The notes beneath the pieces are model-generated. The model ran no database searches and was not told the DNA's origin. It was given only the letters and a program-made list of their open reading frames with translations. From assembly GCF_031458325.1 (NCBI RefSeq), contig NZ_JAVDYG010000001.1, forward strand, positions 2,728,001 to 2,792,000: a stretch of DNA of 64,000 nucleotides. Reading direction: 5' to 3'. The DNA comes from Nocardioides marmoribigeumensis. Its GTDB lineage: Bacteria; Actinomycetota; Actinomycetes; Propionibacteriales; Nocardioidaceae. The position numbers and the translations under genes were made by a program. Below are positions 42,722-50,764 of the stretch, piece by piece; position 1 is the stretch's first letter, and every line of letters begins with the position of its first letter.

Positions 42722-43852
42722 GTGAGCACACCCGCGCGGCTGACACTGCATCTCGGGCTGCCGAAGAGCGGGACGACCTACCTCCAGGGGCTGCTCGCCT
42801 CCCACCGCGAGGAGCTGCGGGCCGCCGGGGCGGTCTACCCGTTCGTCCGCCCCGAGGCGATGTTCCGGGCCGCGGTCGAGGTCCGCGAGCAGCACGACCT
42901 GTGGGGGTTCGGCCACCAGGAGGTCGACGGGACCTGGCAGGCGCTGGTCGACCGGGTCCGGGAGGTGGGCCTGCCGGGGATCATCAGCCACGAGATCCTG
43001 GCCGGCGCCTCGCCCGAGCACGCGGCCCGTGTCGCGGCCACGCTCAAGGGGTTCGAGGTGCACCTGGTCGTGACCTGTCGCGACCCGCTGCGCCAGGCCA
43101 TGGCGCACTGGCAGGAGGAGGTCAAGAACGGCCGCCCGTGGTCGTACGCCGAGTTCGTCGCCGCCCTGCCGACCCCCGCGGAGTCGACCGCGGCCGAGCT
43201 CGGCTTCTGGCGCTCGCAGGACCTCGTCGACGTGCTCGACCGGTGGTCGGCCGCGGTGCCGGGCGCCACCGTGCACGTGGTGACCGCGCCCCCGGCGGGC
43301 TCACCTCCCGAGGTGCTGTGGCGTCGCTTCGCCGAGGCGGCCGCCCTGTCGCCCGACGTGCTGGACCCGCGCGAGACCGACCCGGCGTCGGGCGCCAACC
43401 GCTCCCTCGGGGCGGCCCAGGTGCGCCTGCTGCGCGAGGTCCTCGCGGTGCTCGACGGCCGCATCGGGCAGCCCGACCACGCCCACGTGGTCAAGCGCGG
43501 CTTCGCCCAGCAGACCCTGGCCGCGCGGGCGGGAGAGCCGGCCCGGCCCACGGCCGGGCTCGCCCGTCTCGTCCAGGAGCGGACGGCCGCGTGGCCCGAG
43601 GTGGTCCGCGAGCGGGGGTGGCAGGTGCACGGGGACCTCGCCGACCTCGAGGTGCACGTGCCCGAGCCCGGGCCGGACCCCGACCAGGTGCCGGCCGACA
43701 CCCTCGGCACGCCGGAGGAGCTGGCGCAGGGGCTGCTCGAGGAGGTCGCCCGGCGTCACGACGAGGCGGGCCGCGACGGCCTGCTGAGCCGGGTCAGTCG
43801 CCGAGTGCGGCGAGGGCGTCAGCAGCCTCCGACACCGCGTCGGCCCCGCTGA
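42722..43852 (+). CDS. Sulfotransferase-like protein 1
   Basis: A 376-residue P-loop protein beginning MSTPARLTLHLGLPKSGTTY, where PKSGTTYL matches the PAPS 5'-phosphosulfate loop of sulfotransferases. Another shared element is VTCRDPLRQAMAHWQEEVKN near residue 120. GTG at 42722 is the first good start after the divergent MgtE-like gene (36-bp gap). Members add sulfate to glycans, lipids or peptides. It is one of three related genes in the 42.7-52.8 kb island. It overlaps the end of the convergent EEP gene by 59 bases. Substrate unknown. Confidence 0.8.
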   Translation: MSTPARLTLHLGLPKSGTTYLQGLLASHREELRAAGAVYPFVRPEAMFRAAVEVREQHDLWGFGHQEVDGTWQALVDRVREVGLPGIISHEILAGASPEHAARVAATLKGFEVHLVVTCRDPLRQAMAHWQEEVKNGRPWSYAEFVAALPTPAESTAAELGFWRSQDLVDVLDRWSAAVPGATVHVVTAPPAGSPPEVLWRRFAEAAALSPDVLDPRETDPASGANRSLGAAQVRLLREVLAVLDGRIGQPDHAHVVKRGFAQQTLAARAGEPARPTAGLARLVQERTAAWPEVVRERGWQVHGDLADLEVHVPEPGPDPDQVPADTLGTPEELAQGLLEEVARRHDEAGRDGLLSRVSRRVRRGRQQPPTPRRPR

Positions 43853-44921
43853 TCGTCAGCACCGCCCGCACCATCGGGTGGTCGGTGCTCCACCGCACCA
43901 GGGCCGAACGGTCGACGACGTAGCCCGACCACGGCAGCTCGGGGGTGCCCATGATCCAGTCGATCTGGATCCTGGGGGGCGGCGCGCACGACCCGCCGCC
44001 GGCCGACCCGCCGTTGGAGGCGCGCAGCAGGCCGGAGCCGACCATGGGGCAGAAGAAGTCGGCGCGGTCGTTCATGTCGCCGGTCATCACGACCGGGACG
44101 TCGGGCTCGGCCTGGCGCAGGCCGCGGACCAGCTCGATCTCGCGCTGCACGGCGACCTTGCGCCAGCGGGCGTTGTTGCCGAACTGCCGGGTGCTGGCCG
44201 GGTTGTGGACGTTGAGGACCCACAGCTCCTTGCCGTTGGCGATGCTCCGCAGCTTGATGTAGGGCATCTGGCGGGGGTGCCCGCGGAAGTACGGGATCGT
44301 CACCGTGTGCGACTCGACCAGCTCGAACATCGAGCGTCGCCACATGATGCTGTTCTCGGCGTTGCGCGCCCCCATCGAGGTGCCGGGGTAGATGGCGTAG
44401 TCGGGCAGCCGCGAGGTGAGCGCGCGGGCCTGGTCCCACTGGAGCTCCTGCAGGCCGACGATGCCGACCCCGTTGCCGCTGATCAGCCGGGCGGCGCCCG
44501 CGGCCCTGGTCACGCCGCTGGGCCGGCCCTTCTTGCCCCCGCCGCTCCCGGCGGTGTGGCTGCTGCCGAGCACGTTGAAGGAGCTCACCACGACCTGGAC
44601 GGTCGGCGCGGGGGCGTTGCGGGCCCGCTCCGGCTGCTTGGTGAGCTTGAGCGGGTTGGGGAAGGCAGCCTTGGCGGAGCCGGACAGGCGCGGCATCGGG
44701 GCGCGCTTCCTGGCGGCGCGGGCCTTGGCGTCGATCGTGGTGCTCGGGGCGACGTCCTCGTGCACGCTGCCCCAGCCGCCGTCGGCCGAGTCGGACCTGG
44801 TGACCCTGGTGGTGGGAGAGGTCGTCGCGACCGCCTGGACGCCGTACGTGCCGGCGATGCCGAGCACGACGAGCAGCGAGGTGCCGATGACCCAGTCCAT
44901 CGGCCGGACGTTCCACTTCAC
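43794..44921 (-). CDS. Membrane-anchored endonuclease/exonuclease/phosphatase-fold protein
   Basis: About 375 residues if GTG at 44921 is used (MKWNVRPMDWVIGTSLLVVL); GTG at 44990 would add 23 residues. One membrane helix near residues 9-30, then an EEP domain with SSFNVLGSSH, GLQELQWDQ, NVHNPAS, TGDMND and STDHPM, the usual Asn, Glu, His, Asp-Asn and Asp-His active-site residues. The catalytic domain would face outside. The 50765 gene is a paralogue. It may act as a nuclease, phosphodiesterase or sphingomyelinase-like enzyme; the substrate is unknown. Confidence 0.85.
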   Translation of the reverse strand: MKWNVRPMDWVIGTSLLVVLGIAGTYGVQAVATTSPTTRVTRSDSADGGWGSVHEDVAPSTTIDAKARAARKRAPMPRLSGSAKAAFPNPLKLTKQPERARNAPAPTVQVVVSSFNVLGSSHTAGSGGGKKGRPSGVTRAAGAARLISGNGVGIVGLQELQWDQARALTSRLPDYAIYPGTSMGARNAENSIMWRRSMFELVESHTVTIPYFRGHPRQMPYIKLRSIANGKELWVLNVHNPASTRQFGNNARWRKVAVQREIELVRGLRQAEPDVPVVMTGDMNDRADFFCPMVGSGLLRASNGGSAGGGSCAPPPRIQIDWIMGTPELPWSGYVVDRSALVRWSTDHPMVRAVLTISGADAVSEAADALAALGD

Positions 44922-45064
44922 AGGCCGATGGTACGTGTTGGACAGGGGCCCCGACGACCGTTCCAGGGGGCTCGGTGGGGGTCCCGCCACGCGCCTCGGG
45001 GGTCCCGAACCGGACGCCCGCCCGACGATAGGCTGACAGCCCGACCGGAGGCAGCGGAGGAACG

Positions 45065-46705
45065 ATGACAGGCGCGGAGCAGCACCCGCTCGCGCCCTTG
45101 CGCTCGCTCCGGGTCGACGACGAGGGCCTGCTGCTCGAGCCGGACCCCGCCGACGCCGGTCACGACGTCGCCCTCGACGTGCTCCTCGACGACCGGCGCA
45201 TCTGGTCGTTCTGGACCGTCCGCGACACCCACGAGGAGGGAGCGGCGCTCCGGCTCCCGTGGCCCCCGGCCCTGGCCCGCTTCCTCGACGGACGCACGAC
45301 CGTGAGCCTGGTCGACCACGTCCACCGCGCCGAGGTCGGCCGGGCCGAGGCCGTCCTGGGGTCCGGCGAGGGCCGCATCGCCGTGGTCGACAAGCAGGGG
45401 AGGCCGCTGGGCCTCGACAAGTCCCTGGTGCTCTCGCGGCTGTTCGACTCCCGCGACCCCGAGCAGGTCGCTCCGCTCCTGGACTCGATCGAGCAGGTCC
45501 TGGCCGAGCTGCGGGCGTGCGGCATCGAGGCGTTCCTGGCCTACGGCTCGCTGCTGGGCGCGGTGCGCGAGGGCGGCCTCATCGGTCACGACAACGACGC
45601 CGACCTGGGCTACGTCAGCACCTACGACCACCCCGCGGAGGCCGTGGCCGAGTCGTTCCGCCTGCAGCGCGCCCTGGTGGAGCGGGGCCTGCCGGTCACG
45701 CGCTACAGCGGCATGGGCCTCCGCGTCGACGTGTCCGAGCCCGACGGCGGCACCCGCGGCCTGGACGTCTTCGGCGGGTTCATGCGCGAGGGCAGCCTCT
45801 ACCTCATGGGCGAGGTCGGGGCGCCCTTCGAGCGCGACTGGGTCTGGCCGCTGTCGGAGGTGAGGTTCGAGGGCCGCACGTTCCCGGCTCCGGCGGCGCC
45901 CGACAAGCTCCTCGAGGCGATGTACGGCCCCACCTGGCGCACGCCCGACCCGGCGTACAAGTTCACGACGCCGCAGTCGACCACCCGCCGCCTCGACGGC
46001 TGGTTCCGCGGCACGCGCGGCGGTCGCATCCTCGAGTGGGACGTCGCCAAGCCGCGCGAGCTCGCCGGCCGCACGCTGCGCCCGAGCGCCTTCGCCCGCT
46101 GGGCCGTCGGCACTCTCGAGGGGCCGTTGCGTCCCACGACCCTGCTCGACGTCGGGTGCGGTGCCGGCGTGGACGCGACCTGGACCGCGCGCGAGGGCCT
46201 GAGCACGGTCGGGGTCGACTTCAAGCCGATCCACCACCGCCACCTGGCCGCCCGCGCCGAGGCGGAGGGGCTCCCGCTGCGCTTCCACTGGACCAACCTC
46301 AACGAGGTCCGCTCGGTGATGGCCGGGGGCGCCCAGCTCGCCCGGCTGCCCGGGCCCCGGTCGGTGGTGAGCCGCCACGTCCTCGACGCGGTGGACGGCG
46401 ACGGTCGCCGGGGCTTCTACCGCCTGGCCGACATGGCGACCCGGGGCGGTGGCCGCACGCTGGTGCAGGTGCGTCGGGCTCCCCGGGGTGCCGGCGAGGA
46501 CCGGGTGACCCCGCCCCAGGCGGGCGGTCGTGGACGGTCCCGACCCCTCGACGTCGACGCGCTGGTCGCCGAGGTGGCCGCCCACGGCGGTCGGGTGCTG
46601 GAGCGCGTGGACCTGACCGAGACCGCGGCGGACGCCCCCGAGGGCGGCTTCCCCCGGGGCGAGGAGACGAGCGACGTGACGAGACTGGTGATGACATGGC
46701 ACTGA
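45065..46705 (+). CDS. LicD-like nucleotidyltransferase fused to SAM methyltransferase
   Basis: A 546-residue protein. Residues about 130-310 form a LicD/fukutin-type nucleotidyltransferase with AYGSLLGAVREGG (159 on) and HDNDADLGY (175 on), the metal-binding Asp pair. Residues about 350-500 form a class I methyltransferase with LLDVGCGAGVDATW (360 on). LicD enzymes attach phosphocholine or similar phospho groups to surface sugars. The fusion suggests a phosphorylated and then methylated substituent. ATG at 45065 has GGAGGA upstream. It overlaps the next gene by 10 bases. Specific substrate unknown; the N-terminal 120 residues are unassigned. Confidence 0.85.
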   Translation: MTGAEQHPLAPLRSLRVDDEGLLLEPDPADAGHDVALDVLLDDRRIWSFWTVRDTHEEGAALRLPWPPALARFLDGRTTVSLVDHVHRAEVGRAEAVLGSGEGRIAVVDKQGRPLGLDKSLVLSRLFDSRDPEQVAPLLDSIEQVLAELRACGIEAFLAYGSLLGAVREGGLIGHDNDADLGYVSTYDHPAEAVAESFRLQRALVERGLPVTRYSGMGLRVDVSEPDGGTRGLDVFGGFMREGSLYLMGEVGAPFERDWVWPLSEVRFEGRTFPAPAAPDKLLEAMYGPTWRTPDPAYKFTTPQSTTRRLDGWFRGTRGGRILEWDVAKPRELAGRTLRPSAFARWAVGTLEGPLRPTTLLDVGCGAGVDATWTAREGLSTVGVDFKPIHHRHLAARAEAEGLPLRFHWTNLNEVRSVMAGGAQLARLPGPRSVVSRHVLDAVDGDGRRGFYRLADMATRGGGRTLVQVRRAPRGAGEDRVTPPQAGGRGRSRPLDVDALVAEVAAHGGRVLERVDLTETAADAPEGGFPRGEETSDVTRLVMTWH

Positions 46706-46941
46706 GAGACCTGGCGCGCATGGCGAGGTCGGCCCCGCGCCTCGAGCAGCGCCTGCGCGACCTCGAGGTCGAGGTGCAGGAGTGCCGGCAGGTCAACCTG
46801 CGCCTCGCCGAGCTGATGGACGTCGTGGCCGAGCTGCTGCTGCCCGTGGCCCAGCAGGACCCGGCCCGGGTCGAGGAGCTGCTGGCTCGCTACCACGAGA
46901 GCGTCGGCGGCCCGCCGCGGCCGCCGGTCGAGGGGACGTGA
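46696..46941 (+). CDS. Small coiled-coil protein (DUF6752-like), 81 aa
   Basis: An 81-residue protein starting MALRDLARMARSAPRLEQRL, with a heptad-like helix through LRDLEVEVQECRQVNLRLAE and a proline-rich end. It resembles DUF6752, a small family found in actinobacterial surface-glycan loci (from memory). It overlaps the LicD fusion by 10 bases and its TGA overlaps a GTG at 46938, which opens the relay leading to the second sulfotransferase gene. Function unknown; possibly a scaffold or partner. Confidence 0.7.
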   Translation: MALRDLARMARSAPRLEQRLRDLEVEVQECRQVNLRLAELMDVVAELLLPVAQQDPARVEELLARYHESVGGPPRPPVEGT

Positions 46942-46994
46942 GCGGGGCGTGGGCAGGACGTGCGACAGGTGAGCGACAGGTGAGCGACAGGTGA
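46938..46994 (+). other. Leader ORF linking the coiled-coil gene to the 11-bp relay (18 aa)
   Basis: GTG at 46938 overlaps the TGA of the coiled-coil gene (46939-46941) and the frame runs to TGA at 46992-46994, which overlaps GTG 46991; from there GTG AGC GAC AGG TGA ends over the sulfotransferase GTG at 47002. Stop and start codons thus connect two genes without a gap. Confidence 0.45.
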
Positions 46995-47005
46995 GCGACA
47001 GGTGA
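46962..47005 (+). repeat. Four tandem 11-bp repeats with nested GTGA start/stops
   Basis: gcgacaggtga is repeated four times (46962, 46973, 46984, 46995), with a partial fifth copy gcgaca to 47011. GTG codons at 46969, 46980, 46991 and 47002 are each followed by AGC GAC AGG TGA except the last, so each four-codon ORF ends in a TGA overlapping the next GTG. The last GTG starts the second sulfotransferase gene. Change of copy number would still keep the chain. Confidence 0.95.
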
Positions 47006-48318
47006 GCGACACAGCCCCGGCGGTCTCGGGGGGCGAGGCGACCACCGTCTCGTCGCGCTGGGACAGACCCGCACGGGTCTTCCTCCACATCGGCCTGCCC
47101 AAGACCGGCACGACCTACGTCCAGCGGGTCCTCTGGGAGAACAAGGCCCGCCTGCGCGACAACGGCGTGCTCCTGCCCGGCCGGCACCGCCGCCGCCACC
47201 TGCTGGCCTCGCTCGACGTCCGCGAGGACCCCAAGCTCCAGCGGCGCCCGGGCGACGTCAGCCACCCCTGGCAGGACCTGGTCGAGGAGATCCTCGAGTG
47301 GGACGGCGACGCCGAGGTGAGCCACGAGTTCTTCGCCGCCGCATCCACCCCGCAGGTGCAGCGCATCGTCGACAACCTGCAGGACCGCGAGCTCCACGTG
47401 GTGGTGACCGCGCGGGCGATGACCGAGCTGGGGGTCTCGCGCTGGCAGGAGGACGTCAAGAACGGCGGCACCCTCCCGGTCGACGACTACCCCGCCCGCG
47501 AGGACTACGACCCCACCGACGAGTGGGGCTGGGGCAGCTTCGACCTCGCCGACATCCTCGAGCGCTGGTCGGCGGTCGTCCCTCCCGAGCGCATCCACGT
47601 CCTGGTTGTCGCGCCGGGCTCCGGCGCGCCGGCTGAGCTGTGGCTGCGCTTCGCCGAGGTGATGGGTCTCGACGGTGACGACTACGAGATCCCCGAGGCC
47701 CCGGTCAACACCTCGCTCGGCCTGGTGGAGGTCGAGCTGCTGCGCCGGGTCAACGCCAAGCTGGAGGGCTTCTCCTCGGCGATGGCGCGGGGTCGCTGGA
47801 TCCGGGGATACCTCGCAGAGGGTGATATTCTGCCGAGCCGGCGCGAGAAGTTCCGTGCGGGGGATGCGAAGCGGTCCGACCTCCAACGACGGGGGGAACG
47901 AGCGGTCCAGCTCCTGCGCGCCGGAGGGTACGACGTCCGGGGGGACCTGGAGGCGCTGCTGCCGCCGGTGGCAGACGGTCTCCGTCATCCCGACGAGGTG
48001 TCAGCCGAGGAGCTTCTCGACAGCGCGACGACCGCCATTGCCCGCTTGCTGCGGGATGTCCGGACCCTGACCCGAGAGCGAGACGAGCTCATGGGTCGTG
48101 ACCTCGGGCCGGGCCCCGTGACCGGGGACTCGGACGGTCAGGCACCATCGACAACAACATCAGCAACAGCATCATCAACAGGGCACCAGGGGTCGACACA
48201 GGCGTCGGCCGCACCGGCGGAGCAGCTCGAGGGCGCCCCGTTGCGGACCAAGGTCCGGCGCAGGCTCAGGCGGCTGCGTGACAGGTTCCGAACCGAGCAG
48301 AGTGGGGCGACGACGTGA
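47002..48318 (+). CDS. Sulfotransferase-like protein 2
   Basis: A 438-residue protein with the P-loop FLHIGLPKTGTTYVQRVLW near residues 27-45 and VTARAMTELGVSRWQEDVKN near 135, the same WQExxKN block as protein 1. The second RD pair is RA here, so the PAPS 3'-phosphate contact may differ. After residue 370 a low-complexity Ser/Thr/Ala-rich linker (APSTTTSATASSTGHQGSTQ) leads to a basic tail (VRRRLRRLRDRFR). The stretch 47810-48200 is less GC-rich than its surroundings. GTG start is placed by the 11-bp relay; the stop overlaps the phospholipase D-like gene as GTGA. Confidence 0.8.
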   Translation: MSDTAPAVSGGEATTVSSRWDRPARVFLHIGLPKTGTTYVQRVLWENKARLRDNGVLLPGRHRRRHLLASLDVREDPKLQRRPGDVSHPWQDLVEEILEWDGDAEVSHEFFAAASTPQVQRIVDNLQDRELHVVVTARAMTELGVSRWQEDVKNGGTLPVDDYPAREDYDPTDEWGWGSFDLADILERWSAVVPPERIHVLVVAPGSGAPAELWLRFAEVMGLDGDDYEIPEAPVNTSLGLVEVELLRRVNAKLEGFSSAMARGRWIRGYLAEGDILPSRREKFRAGDAKRSDLQRRGERAVQLLRAGGYDVRGDLEALLPPVADGLRHPDEVSAEELLDSATTAIARLLRDVRTLTRERDELMGRDLGPGPVTGDSDGQAPSTTTSATASSTGHQGSTQASAAPAEQLEGAPLRTKVRRRLRRLRDRFRTEQSGATT

Positions 48319-49682
48319 CTGACCGGGCGACAACGAGCACGCCGACCATGAGGCGCCGAGGTGCGCTCCTGGTCCTGACGGTGGCGGCCGCGGTGCTGGC
48401 CGCTCTCCTCGTGGCCACGCCGGGACAGGCGGTCACGCCCGCCACCCGGCAGGTCGCGCAGCGCACGACGACCGGGTTCAAGCCCGAGGCCGGCGCGCAC
48501 TTCAACAACCCCAACGGCGGGGACGCAGCGCACCGGGCGATCGAGGACGTCGTCTACCGCTCGATCCAGCACACCCACAAGGGTGACGAGATCCGGATCT
48601 CGCTGTTCTCCTTCGACCGCAAGCGGATGTCGGACGCCCTGATCCGGGCCTACCGACGCGGCGTCGCGGTGCAGCTGCTGCTCAACGGGCACCAGAACAC
48701 CGCCGCGATGAAGCAGATGCGCCACGTCTTCGGCGCCAACCGGGCCCGTCGCAGCTTCATCTACCAGTGCGAGCGGGGCTGCCGCGGCGGCTCCTTCCTG
48801 CACAGCAAGTTCTACCTGTTCTCGCGCTCGGGCATCGCCAAGAACGTCGTCATGGTCGGGTCGAACAACTTCACCTACAACGCCCAGGTCCACCAGTGGA
48901 ACGACCTGCTGGTGATGAACGACCGGCCCAACACCTACGACGCGTTCGAGAACGTCTTCGAGCAGATGAAGAAGGACACGCGCGCCGACCCGCTCTACCA
49001 GATCTTCAAGATCAGCTCCGGCTCGACGCTGCGGGTCTTCCCGTTCCCCAAGGCCACGGCCACCAACGACCCGATCATCCGCATCCTGAGCCAGGTGCAC
49101 TGCCGGGGCGCGGCCAAGGGCTACGGCACCAACGGACGCACCCGCATCCGCATCGACCAGCACCGCATCGGCGGGGAGCGCGGCGGCTGGCTCGCGCGCC
49201 GGCTGGTCAGGCTCTGGGCCGCGGGGTGCGACATCAAGGTGATGCACGGCTCGGTCGATGCGCCGGTCAAGCGGGCCTTCCGCGCGCGCACCAAGCGGGG
49301 TCTCATCCCGGTGCGCGCCAACGGGTTCGACTACGACCGCGACGGGTTCCTCGACGTCTACACCCACCACAAGTACATGACGATCTCGGGCTACTACGGC
49401 GACAACCGCCGCACCAACATGGTGATGACGGGCTCGAGCAACTGGGCGGGCATCGGCGTCACGGGTGACGAGGTCGTCTACACCACGACCTCCACGCGCT
49501 ACCGCCGTCAGTACGAGCGCAACTGGAACTACATCTGGACCCACGGCTCCCGGGCGGTGTCCTACCGGGGCGGGGCGCGCGCCGGCACCTCCTACCGCAC
49601 GGCCGACGGCTCGATGGTCGACTCCGGTCTGCTCGGTGACACCGAGCCCAAGCCCGGCGGTCGCCACTGGGAGAACGACTGA
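48315..49682 (+). CDS. Secreted phospholipase D-like (HKD) protein
   Basis: A 455-residue protein with a signal peptide (MRRRGALLVLTVAAAVLAAL) and two HKD half-sites: HSKFYLFSRSG (His163, Lys165) and HHKYMTISGYYGDN (His351, Lys353). The phosphodiesterase family includes phospholipases, nucleases and cardiolipin synthases; this one is exported. A motif GSNNFTYNAQVHQWNDLLVM follows the first site. GTG overlaps the stop of the sulfotransferase (GTGA) and its stop overlaps the glycosyltransferase ATG (TGATG), so it belongs to the island operon. Substrate could be lipid, nucleic acid or a phosphodiester-linked polymer; inference. Confidence 0.9.
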   Translation: MTDRATTSTPTMRRRGALLVLTVAAAVLAALLVATPGQAVTPATRQVAQRTTTGFKPEAGAHFNNPNGGDAAHRAIEDVVYRSIQHTHKGDEIRISLFSFDRKRMSDALIRAYRRGVAVQLLLNGHQNTAAMKQMRHVFGANRARRSFIYQCERGCRGGSFLHSKFYLFSRSGIAKNVVMVGSNNFTYNAQVHQWNDLLVMNDRPNTYDAFENVFEQMKKDTRADPLYQIFKISSGSTLRVFPFPKATATNDPIIRILSQVHCRGAAKGYGTNGRTRIRIDQHRIGGERGGWLARRLVRLWAAGCDIKVMHGSVDAPVKRAFRARTKRGLIPVRANGFDYDRDGFLDVYTHHKYMTISGYYGDNRRTNMVMTGSSNWAGIGVTGDEVVYTTTSTRYRRQYERNWNYIWTHGSRAVSYRGGARAGTSYRTADGSMVDSGLLGDTEPKPGGRHWEND

Positions 49683-50614
49683 TGCCAGACCCGCTCCGGC
49701 GGCGTCCCCCGACGCCGCCGGGTGGGCGGCCCCGCGTGGCCGCCCTGACGATGGTGCGTGACGAGCCCGTCATGCTGCCGCGCTGGGTCGAGCACTACTC
49801 CCGCCAGTGCGGGGGAGCGGGTGCGCTGCTGGTCATCGACGACAACACCACCGACGGGTCGACCGACGACCTGGAGTGCCCGGTGCTGCGCGTCCCCCCG
49901 TTCGTGCACCGGCCCTTCGAGCCGGCCCGGATGGGGTTCGTCAGCCACGTGGCCTCGGCGCTGCTGGAGTCCTACGACGCGGTGGTCTTCTGCGACGCCG
50001 ACGAGTTCCTGGTCGCCGAGCCGGAGCGCTACGACACCCTGGCCGACCTGGTCGGCGCCAAGCCGCGCACCAAGGTGTTCGGAGCGGTCGGCATGAACGT
50101 CGTGCACCATGTCGGCGCCGAGCCCGACCTCGACCCGGCCGCCCCCATCTCCGAGCAGCGGGCATTGGCGAAGTTCGTGCCGCTGATGTGCAAGCCGGCC
50201 ATGAAGAAGGTCCACGGGGCCTGGACCGCCGCCTCCCACGGGCTCAAGCACACCGAGTGGGCGATCGACCCCGAGCTGTGGCTGTTCCACGCCAAGTTCG
50301 CCGACCGGGAGGCCCTGCGCATGGCCGCCGAGGGCCGCCGTGCCGCGGTGCTGCACGACAACCGTCCGCAGGAGACGAGCTGGAAGTTCACCGGCGACAA
50401 GATGGTCCGCCTGCTCGACCAGATGACCGCCCACCTGCCCGAGACCGACCCCTACGCCGCGATCCCCGAGTTCGCCCCCACGACCCACCAGCTGCGGCGG
50501 GTGGTCGTGCAGGAGGACGACGCCTGGCGGGCGCGAGGAGGGGGCCGGCAGATCCAGCGGATGCGCAAGGGCGAGCTGGTGCGCATCCCCGAACGGTTCC
50601 GCGGGACTTTCTAG
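49682..50614 (+). CDS. Glycosyltransferase family 2-like protein
   Basis: A 310-residue GT-A-fold protein of the Glyco_tranf_2_4 type: MVRDEPVMLPRWVEHYSRQC, VIDDNTTDGSTDDLE and the DxD-like FCDADEFLV are seen. ATG at 49682 overlaps the preceding stop. No membrane helix is apparent, so it probably works on the cytoplasmic face on a nucleotide-sugar donor. Its position between the PLD-like and EEP genes, with sulfotransferases around, points to surface glycan synthesis. The acceptor is unknown. Confidence 0.85.
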   Translation: MPDPLRRRPPTPPGGRPRVAALTMVRDEPVMLPRWVEHYSRQCGGAGALLVIDDNTTDGSTDDLECPVLRVPPFVHRPFEPARMGFVSHVASALLESYDAVVFCDADEFLVAEPERYDTLADLVGAKPRTKVFGAVGMNVVHHVGAEPDLDPAAPISEQRALAKFVPLMCKPAMKKVHGAWTAASHGLKHTEWAIDPELWLFHAKFADREALRMAAEGRRAAVLHDNRPQETSWKFTGDKMVRLLDQMTAHLPETDPYAAIPEFAPTTHQLRRVVVQEDDAWRARGGGRQIQRMRKGELVRIPERFRGTF

Positions 50615-50630
50615 TCGCCCCGGCGTGTCG

Positions 50631-50651
50631 CCCGGATTTTCCGGCTTTCTT
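50631..50651 (+). terminator. Weak hairpin after the glycosyltransferase
   Basis: ccgga-ttt-tccgg gives a 5-bp stem followed by ctttcttcc, a short pyrimidine tract. It lies just after the glycosyltransferase stop and before the separately started EEP gene; it may end the island's first operon. Confidence 0.4.
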
Positions 50652-50764
50652 CCTCCATTCTGTCCCGCCAGTCACACGCGTCCCTTACGGTCGACAGGTC
50701 CGCAGGCTCCGGAGCCCCCGCTCCCGGTCGCGGACGGTCTTGTCGTCGGATGTGGGAGGTAGCA

